DNA from: Romeriopsis sp046049545
Lineage (GTDB): Bacteria > Cyanobacteriota > Cyanobacteriia > Leptolyngbyales > Leptolyngbyaceae
Assembly: GCA_046049545.1 (NCBI GenBank)
Contig: JBJORF010000103.1
Coordinates: 1-14,817 of the forward strand
Reading direction: 5' to 3'
DNA: 14,817 nt
Made by a program: the position numbers and the translations under genes. The notes beneath the pieces are model-generated. The model made no database searches, was not told the DNA's origin, and saw nothing but the letters and a program-made list of their open reading frames with translations. Below, piece by piece: positions 1 to 6,640 of the stretch (positions are counted from its first letter, which is position 1; each line of letters opens with the position of its first letter).

Positions 1-131
1 TCCTCTTCGGCCCAGGAAGGCGGCATGAAGTTGAACACCACATACAAAGTGCCATCCTCCATCACCCGGACTTCTGGTTCTCCCTCCGGATCAAAGCCTT
101 CCAGCTCAATCACTTCCACCGCTTCATCCAT
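1..131 (-). CDS. Partial small acidic conserved-type protein (N-terminal part)
   Basis: Reading the minus strand from an ATG at 131 gives 43 open codons that run off the left edge. The N-terminus begins MDEAVEVIELEGFDPEGEPE and continues through VRVMEDGTLYVVFNFMPPSW. It is strongly acidic (many E and D), with no signal peptide and no membrane segment in the visible part. A Shine-Dalgarno AGGAG lies 9 bases before the ATG, and a TATAAT-type -10 lies further upstream, so the start is well supported. A second ATG four bases inside (127) is out of frame. I do not recognise the family. The DGTLYVVFNFMPPSW stretch reads like a compact beta-strand domain, but that is only an impression. Confidence 0.72.
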   Translation of the reverse strand, partial: MDEAVEVIELEGFDPEGEPEVRVMEDGTLYVVFNFMPPSWAEE

Positions 132-161
132 CGCCACTCACTCCTGATAAACCTCCAAGGA

Positions 162-188
162 ATTATACCGAAAGTTCTTTCTGGTCAA
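162..188 (-). promoter_or_regulatory. Candidate sigma70-type promoter for the left-edge gene
   Basis: On the minus strand TTGACC (188-183) is followed after 15 bases by a perfect TATAAT (167-162). This lies about 30 bases before the ATG at 131. The spacer is shorter than the usual 16-18. Most of it is a GAAAG-TT-CTTTC inverted repeat (170-181 on the plus strand). Confidence 0.5.
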
Positions 189-416
189 TAGAGCACCGGG
201 ATCAGAAACTTATACCAAATGCAAATTCATCACCGCCCCGTTATCCCATTCGATATCAATCGTCACCGATCGGCCCCTTGCGCTTTACAATAGATCACAT
301 TTGTTTGAGAAACTTGTTTTATATAGCCCTGGGCTGAACCCCAGATTGCCTTGACGCTCGGCTAGAATCCTTGGGGCCAGCGTCTCCACCGCCTATCCCA
401 CCGGAGCCAAACCGCA

Positions 417-2135
417 ATGCTGCGCCTCGAAAACATCAGCAAAATTTACCCCACGGGCGAAGTCCTCAAAAACGTCACCTGGGAAGTCAAGCCCGGCGAT
501 CGGATTGGTCTGGTCGGTGTGAACGGCGCAGGCAAATCGACCCAGATGAAGATCATCATGGGCGAAATCGAACCCACCACGGGCCAAGTCGTCCGCCCCA
601 GCAGCCTGCACATTGGCTATCTGAACCAGGAATTTGACATCGACGAGAGCCGCAACGTCAAGGACGAGTTCTGGCGGGCCTTCGGCGAAGCGAACACCGT
701 CCATGAGTCCCTCACCGCCGTCACCCAGGCCATGGGCACCGCTGAAGGCGACGAACTCGACGCGCTGCTGAACAAAATGGACAAGTACCAGCGGCAGTTT
801 GAAGCGCTGGACGGCTATGGATTGGAAACCCGGATTGATAAGCTGATGCCGGAAATGGGCTTCAGCATGGAAGATGCCGAACGATCGGTAAGCAGCTTTA
901 GCGGCGGCTGGCAAATGCGGATGAACCTCGGCAAAATTCTCCTGCAAGATCCCGACCTACTCCTGCTGGACGAGCCGACCAACCACCTGGATCTCGAAAC
1001 GATCGAGTGGCTGGAAAATTATCTAAAAAACCTCAACACGCCGATGGTGATCATCTCCCACGACCGGGAATTCCTCGATCGGCTCTGTAACCAAATCGTC
1101 GAAACCGAGCGCGGTGTCTCCAGCACCTACCTGGGCAACTATTCCAGCTACCTAGAGCAGAAAGCCGAGAACAGAGCCGCACAGCAATCCACCTTCGATC
1201 GCCAGCAAAAGGAAATCGCCAAGCAGCAGGAATTTGTCGAGCGGTTCCGGGCCAGTGCGAACCGCAGTACCCAGGCGAAGAGCCGCGAGAAATTGCTGGA
1301 TAAAATCGATCGAGTCGATGCGCCGATCAGCGATGTCCGCACCCTCAAGTTCCGCTTCCCCGAACCGCCCCGCAGTGGCCGAGTGTTGGCGGAAGTGAAG
1401 GAAATGACCCATATTTACGACGAGAAGATCCTATTCCTCGGCGCGGATCTGCTGATCGAACGCGGCGACAAGATCGCGATCGTTGGCCCCAACGGTGCGG
1501 GCAAATCAACTTTGCTGCGCCTGATGATGGGCATGGAACAGCCGACCGAAGGCGAAATTAGCCTCGGCGACCATAACGTGATCCCCAGCTACTTCGAACA
1601 AAACCAAGCGGAAGCCCTGGACCTCGACAAGACCGTGATGATGACAATCCACGACGAAATGCCTGACTGGACAAATGAAGAAGTCCGCACACTGCTGGGT
1701 CAGTTCCTGTTCAGCGGCGAGACCGTATTCAAACCCGTGGGGGCACTGAGTGGGGGCGAAAAAGCCCGCCTGGCCCTCGCGAAAATGCTACTCAAACCCG
1801 CCAACCTGCTGATCCTCGACGAGCCGACCAATCACCTCGATATTCCCGCCAAGGAAATGCTCGAAGACGCAATTCGCAACTACGAAGGCAGCGTCATGAT
1901 CGTCTCCCACGATCGCTACTTCGTCTCCCGCACCGCCACCAAAATCGTTGAGATCCGCGACGGTGAACTGCGCCTGTTCCGGGGTGACTTCCAGTACTAC
2001 CTCGATAAAGTCGCCGAAGCGGAAGACAAAGCCAAACTCGAAGCGATCGAAGCTGACAAACTGGCGAAAGCCGCCGCTAAACGCGAGAAGCAGAAGGAAA
2101 AAGAGAAAATGCGGAAGGAAAAGAAGGCTTCCTAA
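417..2135 (+). CDS. ABC-F family ATPase (two ATP-binding domains, soluble)
   Basis: This 572-residue protein has two complete ABC ATPase domains and no membrane segment, which is the layout of the ABC-F family (EttA, Uup and relatives). Members bind the ribosome and assist translation or resistance; the exact role here cannot be told from sequence. Domain 1 has Walker A GVNGAGKST at 34-42, signature FSGGW at 161-165, Walker B LLLLDEP at 181-187 and the switch His at 215. Domain 2 has Walker A at 357-365, signature LSGGEKA at 444-450, LLILDEPTNHLD at 464-475 and His 498. The inter-domain linker (about 240-310) is charged and helical, as in ABC-F proteins. The last 40 residues are a Lys/Glu/Ala-rich tail, probably helical. 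The start is the ATG that opens the first beta strand (MLRLENISKIY). A GGAG lies about 10 bases upstream, which is slightly far. The gene stands alone, with its own terminator. Confidence 0.95.
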   Translation: MLRLENISKIYPTGEVLKNVTWEVKPGDRIGLVGVNGAGKSTQMKIIMGEIEPTTGQVVRPSSLHIGYLNQEFDIDESRNVKDEFWRAFGEANTVHESLTAVTQAMGTAEGDELDALLNKMDKYQRQFEALDGYGLETRIDKLMPEMGFSMEDAERSVSSFSGGWQMRMNLGKILLQDPDLLLLDEPTNHLDLETIEWLENYLKNLNTPMVIISHDREFLDRLCNQIVETERGVSSTYLGNYSSYLEQKAENRAAQQSTFDRQQKEIAKQQEFVERFRASANRSTQAKSREKLLDKIDRVDAPISDVRTLKFRFPEPPRSGRVLAEVKEMTHIYDEKILFLGADLLIERGDKIAIVGPNGAGKSTLLRLMMGMEQPTEGEISLGDHNVIPSYFEQNQAEALDLDKTVMMTIHDEMPDWTNEEVRTLLGQFLFSGETVFKPVGALSGGEKARLALAKMLLKPANLLILDEPTNHLDIPAKEMLEDAIRNYEGSVMIVSHDRYFVSRTATKIVEIRDGELRLFRGDFQYYLDKVAEAEDKAKLEAIEADKLAKAAAKREKQKEKEKMRKEKKAS

Positions 2136-2163
2136 CGCAAAATTCAACCCCCAATCACAGTAA

Positions 2164-2207
2164 CCCCCGCACTTTTCGCATCCGCTAAAGTCCGGGGGCT
2201 TTTGTTT
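2164..2207 (+). terminator. Rho-independent terminator after the ABC-F gene
   Basis: The arms CCCCCGCACTTT (2164-2175) and AAAGTCCGGGGG (2187-2198) pair over 12 positions with one mismatch, around an 11-base loop. They are followed by CTTTTGTTT. The hairpin begins 29 bases after the stop codon. Confidence 0.88.
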
Positions 2208-2333
2208 AGGAGACATGAACTTTGCCACCGCTAACTTGAAGAATTTGTGAGCATAACTAATTTTTCTCTAGTTAAGTATTTATGGAATGCTAGATTACAG
2301 AAAATTGTCAATTTGATTTGCAGGAAATAGCGA

Positions 2334-5300
2334 ATGAGTGGATTATTCGGGCAAGCGGATGGTGCACAATTTTTATCCCAGGCACAAACGCTCCAGCCCG
2401 GACTGGAACTTGTCTTTGTGGATCACGATTTAGCAACACTACTGCCGGAGCTGAGCCGGCAGCATTTGCGATCAACAGAGATCATCCAACTAGATGCCCA
2501 AACCGATGGCTTTGCCCAAGTCACGAACATCCTTGCCCAACGCAAAAATATTACAGCAATTCATCTATTGAGCCATGGCAGCGCTGGCCAAATCCAGTTA
2601 GGCAATACAACGCTCACCCAAGAAAATTTGAATCAATATCAGCCACAGATAAGCCATTGGCGTAGCGCTTTGAATGCTGGCGCAGATATTTTAATTTACG
2701 GTTGTGATGTTGCTAGTAACAGTGCTGGAATTAACTTAATCCACAATCTACAAAAGCTCACTCAAGCTGACATCAACGCTTCGATCGATGTCACAGGTAA
2801 TTCGGCACTTGGTGGTGACTGGGAACTGGAATTGCAGTTGGGGACGATTGAGACAAAAGCTATAGTCTTAACCGGGTCCTCAGGATTACTGGCGCTTGGC
2901 GATGGTTTGAAAGCGGATTACTATGACAATGCCGATTTCACGAATCTCAAGCTGACACGCATTGACCCAACCGTTAATTTCAATTGGGGCAATGCATCGC
3001 CCGATCTGACGATCGCCCCCAATACCTTCTCCACTCGCTGGTCTGGTCAAGTTCTCGCACAATATTCAGAAGAATATACCTTCTTCACCACGGGCGATGA
3101 CGGTATCCGATTATCAGTCAACGGTACACAAATTATCAATGGCTGGAAAGACCAACCCGCCACCGAATACAGCGGCAAAATCACCCTCGTCGCTGGACAA
3201 AAATACGACATTCAACTCGAATATTTCCAAAATGGGGGGGGCTCCGTCGCTCAACTCGCTTGGTCAAGCATCAGTCAAACTAAACAAATCATTCCCCAAG
3301 CACAACTCTTTAGCAGCACAATCACACCACCACCTGGACCTACACCACCACCACCTGGACCCACGCCACCACCACCTGGACCCACACCACCGCCACCGAA
3401 TACCCCAAATATCTATTTGGGCAATCGCTATATTTTAACCTCAGGGCTGCAAAGCTGGACAACAGCCCAAGCCGAAGCCGTTCGGCTCGGCGGCAACCTG
3501 GTCACCATTAATGACACCCTGGAGGAAGCCTGGTTGCGTCAGACATTTGGTGGCACTGAGAAGCTATGGATTGGTTTGAATGATATTCGGGTCGAAGGAA
3601 CCTATGAATGGGTTAGTGGCGAAGTTGTTGGCTATCGCAACTGGAGTCCAAGCGAACCGAATAATGCAGGCAATGAAGACTGGATCGAGATGAACTTCGA
3701 TGCAACGGGGCGCTGGAATGATGAAAAAGTTACCGCAGTTCGCCGGGGCATCATTGAAATTCCTGGGGGTGGCACGCCTACGCTTGCCACGATCGCGATC
3801 GCGCAGAATAGCTATAGCGTCAATGAAAATGCTCCAACCATTGATATTCCAATTGTGCGAACAGGTGACACAACGGCAGCATCTACGGTCGCCTATCGCG
3901 CGGATAGCAATACAGCAACGCTTGGTGAGGACTTTAGTACCACAGCCGGAACTATCACCTTTGCAGCGGGCGAAACACGGAAAGTAGTAAGCGTTCAACT
4001 ATTGAATGACACAATATTGGAGGGGAATGAAGCCTTCAACTTCGTGATACAGTCGCCGGCTGATGCAACTTTGGGGACAATCCGAACCGCAACAATTACG
4101 ATTCTTGATGATGAAGGTGCGGTGCTGACCGTTAATCCGATCCAAGTAAGTGAAAGTATTGGTGATGCAGTTGTGACACTAATACGTACAAATGGTAATG
4201 CTCCAGCCAGCCTAGCCTACAATACCCGGAATGGTACAGCCATTGCGGGTACTGATTACCAAACCATGACAGGAACGGTAAATTTTGCAGTTGGTGAGAC
4301 GCAGAAGACGATTCGGATTCCGATCGTCAACAACACCACAAGTGAGTTCAATGAAGCCTTTGAGGTTTTGTTTAGTGATCTCGTGGGTCTTACTTTGAGT
4401 GATAGCACCACTACCGTGACAATCGCAGACGATGATTCTGCCGTCACTCGGGAATCGGCTGTAATCAGTGGACTGGTCGAACCCACTGGGTTTGCCTGGA
4501 CTCCTGGCGAACAGCTAATGTTCATCGCTCAGAAAAATGGAATTGTCCGGGTTGCGCAAGGCAATGTGCTTTCAGGCACTAATTTCATTGATCTGCGTAG
4601 CGTGGTCAACGCTGCCCGTGACCGTGGTTTGCTCGGTATTGCGGTGCATCCTGACTTCTATAGCGGATCACCCTATATCTATCTGTCCTATGCCTACGAT
4701 CCCCCCGAAGTCAACCAAAACCTTTTCCCTGCAACTAATCTTGACGGCCCCGATCAAGTCGGCAACCGGACTTGGCGTGTTGTTCGAGTCACTGCGGATG
4801 CAGCAAATAGCTATCGTACTGCTGTTGCCAATAGTGAAGTTGTCATTCTGGGTAAAAATAGTACTTGGGCAAATATTAATCGTCCTGACGGAAATAGTAC
4901 AAATGACTTCACAATTCCCGAATCAGGTCGGACGGCGGATGGTGAATACATTACAGACTTTCTCAAATTGGATAGTGAATCCCATATGGGCGGCCATTTG
5001 GCGTTTGGCGCTGATGGCGCTCTATATGTTGCCACGGGTGACGGAACTTCCTATAACTCCGCTGACCCGAGGACGATTTCTGTGCAGAACCTCGATAGTC
5101 TCTCCGGCAAGATTTTACGAATTAATCCCATCACTGGCGAAGGCTATGCGGATAATCCATTCCAAAACGGTGATCTTAGCAGTAACCGATCGCGGGTTTG
5201 GAATCTTGGCTTGCGTAACCCCTTCCGGTTTACGATACAGCCAGAAAGCAATATTCCAATTATTGCGGACGTGGGCTGGTTCTCCTGGGAAGAGGTCAAT

Positions 5301-5717
5301 GTCGGAATTAAAGGTGCAAACTTTGGCTGGCCGGGTTATGAAGGTGGCTATGTTGGCAGTGACCGGTTCAACCTCAGAAGTTTCCAGCAATCCAATTACA
5401 TTAGTAGCGTTTCGGCCGTTCGCACCTTCGTGAACTCAAATCCCGCCGTCACCGCACCAATCTTTGCTCGCAGTCACACTACAGATAACGCAAAAGCGAT
5501 CGTGGTTGGTGATTTCTTCCGTGGAGAATTGATTGTGACCGATGTAAACGAGGGCACACTGCAAGCACTCACGTTAAATGCCCAAAATCAAGTGACTGCG
5601 ATCCGGCAGTTTGATGCCGCAGTTCCTTGGATTACCTATATGGAAAGCAGTCTGGACGGCGGATTGTACTACGTCAATATTGCCTCGGGCACGATCGGAC
5701 GCTGGCGATCAGCTTAA
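2334..5717 (+). CDS. Large mosaic protein: DUF4347, PA14, C-type lectin, two Calx-beta, glucose/sorbosone dehydrogenase-type propeller
   Basis: This 1127-residue protein is probably extracellular or cell-surface. Approximate order: DUF4347 (25-182) with LLSHGS (His 81) and YGCDVA (Cys 124); PA14 (188-328, KADYYDN onward, TTGDDGIRL at 252-260); a Pro-rich spacer (331-355); a C-type lectin-like domain (358-476) with EPN at 441-443 and WND at 461-463 but no cysteines; two Calx-beta domains (about 482-594 and 596-703), each ending in a DD-type calcium-binding motif; and a glucose/sorbosone dehydrogenase (GSDH) propeller (708-1125). The propeller has GLLGIAVHPDF (His 772, aligned with the family's catalytic His), GDG at 902-904, SGKILRINP at 924-932, GLRNPFRF at 959-966 and GWPGYEG at 998-1004. 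GSDH relatives are PQQ- and calcium-dependent sugar dehydrogenases; PA14 and lectin domains bind carbohydrate. There is no classical signal peptide and no RTX nonapeptide, so the export route is unclear. AGGAA lies 8 bases before the ATG. The gene looks more AT-rich than its neighbours and is monocistronic. Sugar oxidation is inferred from the family only. Confidence 0.9.
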   Translation: MSGLFGQADGAQFLSQAQTLQPGLELVFVDHDLATLLPELSRQHLRSTEIIQLDAQTDGFAQVTNILAQRKNITAIHLLSHGSAGQIQLGNTTLTQENLNQYQPQISHWRSALNAGADILIYGCDVASNSAGINLIHNLQKLTQADINASIDVTGNSALGGDWELELQLGTIETKAIVLTGSSGLLALGDGLKADYYDNADFTNLKLTRIDPTVNFNWGNASPDLTIAPNTFSTRWSGQVLAQYSEEYTFFTTGDDGIRLSVNGTQIINGWKDQPATEYSGKITLVAGQKYDIQLEYFQNGGGSVAQLAWSSISQTKQIIPQAQLFSSTITPPPGPTPPPPGPTPPPPGPTPPPPNTPNIYLGNRYILTSGLQSWTTAQAEAVRLGGNLVTINDTLEEAWLRQTFGGTEKLWIGLNDIRVEGTYEWVSGEVVGYRNWSPSEPNNAGNEDWIEMNFDATGRWNDEKVTAVRRGIIEIPGGGTPTLATIAIAQNSYSVNENAPTIDIPIVRTGDTTAASTVAYRADSNTATLGEDFSTTAGTITFAAGETRKVVSVQLLNDTILEGNEAFNFVIQSPADATLGTIRTATITILDDEGAVLTVNPIQVSESIGDAVVTLIRTNGNAPASLAYNTRNGTAIAGTDYQTMTGTVNFAVGETQKTIRIPIVNNTTSEFNEAFEVLFSDLVGLTLSDSTTTVTIADDDSAVTRESAVISGLVEPTGFAWTPGEQLMFIAQKNGIVRVAQGNVLSGTNFIDLRSVVNAARDRGLLGIAVHPDFYSGSPYIYLSYAYDPPEVNQNLFPATNLDGPDQVGNRTWRVVRVTADAANSYRTAVANSEVVILGKNSTWANINRPDGNSTNDFTIPESGRTADGEYITDFLKLDSESHMGGHLAFGADGALYVATGDGTSYNSADPRTISVQNLDSLSGKILRINPITGEGYADNPFQNGDLSSNRSRVWNLGLRNPFRFTIQPESNIPIIADVGWFSWEEVNVGIKGANFGWPGYEGGYVGSDRFNLRSFQQSNYISSVSAVRTFVNSNPAVTAPIFARSHTTDNAKAIVVGDFFRGELIVTDVNEGTLQALTLNAQNQVTAIRQFDAAVPWITYMESSLDGGLYYVNIASGTIGRWRSA
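3234..3241 (+). repeat. Run of eight G inside the mosaic gene
   Basis: Eight consecutive G residues encode most of a Gly triplet (residues 301-303) near the end of the PA14 domain. The frame is intact as given. Tracts of this kind are slippage-prone. Confidence 0.9.
3324..3398 (+). repeat. Tandem 21-base repeat encoding a Pro-rich linker
   Basis: About three and a half near-identical 21-base units encode repeated TPPPPGP heptads (residues 331-355) between the PA14 and lectin domains. The units differ only at synonymous third positions, apart from the short first copy and the Asn that ends the last. The segment should form a stiff extended spacer, and its copy number may vary between strains. 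Confidence 0.92.
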
Positions 5718-5733
5718 TCCTCATGATGAGGAC

Positions 5734-5765
5734 TAATATTCTTTGAGCGTTAATATTTCTTGAAC
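5734..5765 (+). repeat. Imperfect tandem repeat (TAATATT...TTGA) upstream of cobA
   Basis: TAATATTCTTTGAGC (from 5734) and TAATATTTCTTGAAC (from 5751) match at 12 of 15 positions and are offset by 17 bases. Either TAATAT could be a -10 box. If the second is used, transcription would start just before the 5766-5804 hairpin. The -35 match is weak. Confidence 0.4.
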
Positions 5766-5804
5766 AACGCCACCCGATCTTTTGTACGATCAGGTGGCGT
5801 TTTT
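5766..5804 (+). terminator. Terminator-like hairpin between the mosaic gene and cobA
   Basis: CGCCACCCGATC (5768-5779) pairs with GATCAGGTGGCG (5788-5799) with one mismatch around an 8-base loop, and A-T pairs extend the base. TTTTT (5800-5804) follows. It would end transcription of the mosaic gene. The T run touches the GGAG (5805-5808) that serves cobA, so the same hairpin may lie in the cobA leader. Confidence 0.82.
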
Positions 5805-5815
5805 GGAGCAGCCCC

Positions 5816-6550
5816 ATGGAACAGGGAATTTCTGATCAACTGGGCAAAGTTTATATTATCGGGGCGGGATGCGGTACCGCCGATTACCTTACTTTGCGGG
5901 CGGCGAAACTGCTTCAGCAAGCGGAGGTGCTAGTTTATGATGCGTTGGTCGATGCGGAAATTCAGCAGTTGGTACCAGCGCGCTGCGATCGGATTTTCGT
6001 CGGTAAACGCGGCGGTCAACCCAGCATCAAGCAGTCAGAAATTGATCAACTTCTCGTCCACCATTGCCAACAGGGTAAACAAATCGTTCGGCTCAAAACG
6101 GGTGATCCGCTAATATTCGGTCGCACAACCTCAGAAATCCAAGCACTTAAAGCCGCCGATTGTCGATTTGAATTAATTCCTGGCATTTCGTCCGCATTGG
6201 CAGCGCCGTTATTTGCCGCAATTCCACTCACGGATTTAGTTCTGAGTAAATCGTTCACAGTCACTAGTGCCCACGATCCGGAAATTCTCGATTGGGCGAC
6301 CCTCAGCGCGATCGATACCCTTGTGATTCTCATGGGCGGACGGAACTTAGCAACCATTCTCGATCGCCTGCTGGCCCATGGCAAATCCGCCCAAAGCGCG
6401 ATCGCGATCATTCAATGGGCCGGACAACCGGAACAACGGATTTGGACGGGGACGCTGGCGGATATTGGCTATCAAACCAAAGGCGAATCCCTGTCGCCCT
6501 GTGTGATGGTGATCGGCGAAGTGGTACGGCTACGCGAGTTTCTGGCATGA
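5816..6550 (+). CDS. cobA: Uroporphyrinogen-III C-methyltransferase
   Basis: This SAM-dependent enzyme methylates uroporphyrinogen III at C2 and C7 to give precorrin-2, the entry to sirohaem and cobalamin. At 244 residues it has the usual length of the stand-alone enzyme, without the CysG-type oxidase/chelatase domain. Visible motifs are VYIIGAGCGTADYLTLRA (12-29, the SAM-site glycine loop), VYDALV (40-45), VGKRGG (62-67), RLKTGDPLIFGR (92-103), IPGISSALAAP (121-131) and LVILMGG (169-175). The 92-103 motif reads KTGDPL where many bacterial enzymes read KGGDPF, followed by TTSE rather than GGEE; the fold-defining GDP is kept. GGAG lies 7 bases before the ATG. The gene is immediately downstream of a terminator-like hairpin and 90 bases upstream of hemD, so the two enzymes of the uroporphyrinogen branch point are adjacent. 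Confidence 0.94.
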   Translation: MEQGISDQLGKVYIIGAGCGTADYLTLRAAKLLQQAEVLVYDALVDAEIQQLVPARCDRIFVGKRGGQPSIKQSEIDQLLVHHCQQGKQIVRLKTGDPLIFGRTTSEIQALKAADCRFELIPGISSALAAPLFAAIPLTDLVLSKSFTVTSAHDPEILDWATLSAIDTLVILMGGRNLATILDRLLAHGKSAQSAIAIIQWAGQPEQRIWTGTLADIGYQTKGESLSPCVMVIGEVVRLREFLA

Positions 6551-6582
6551 CACGCGTTGCTATCGAAGGGCACGAGGCCCAT

Positions 6583-6610
6583 TTGCGTGATCGGAGCAAG
6601 CATGTAAGAT
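6583..6610 (+). promoter_or_regulatory. Candidate promoter for hemD
   Basis: TTGCGT (6583-6588), a 16-base spacer and TAAGAT (6605-6610) lie in the cobA-hemD gap. They would give a leader of about 24 bases. This is a motif match only. Confidence 0.33.
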
Positions 6611-6640
6611 AGCCAAGAGTGACACCTTTGTTTTCTTACC

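Noticed and set aside
1788..2228. Long minus-strand open frame opposite the ABC-F gene, and similar frames opposite hisA, GH57 and ribD
   Set aside because: They mirror the codon pattern of well-identified genes, lack conserved-looking sequence and have no ribosome binding sites.
2215..2250. Eleven-codon ORF after AGGAG following the ABC-F terminator
   Set aside because: The AGGAG is only two bases from the ATG, too close for normal initiation, and the peptide is very short with no recognisable features.
4537..5433. 298-codon alternative plus-strand frame inside the mosaic gene
   Set aside because: It is an out-of-frame shadow of the GSDH domain, whose motifs are continuous in the main frame.
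5874..5887. GTA-N8-TAC (NtcA-like) pattern
   Set aside because: It lies inside the cobA coding sequence with no promoter context, and is expected by chance.
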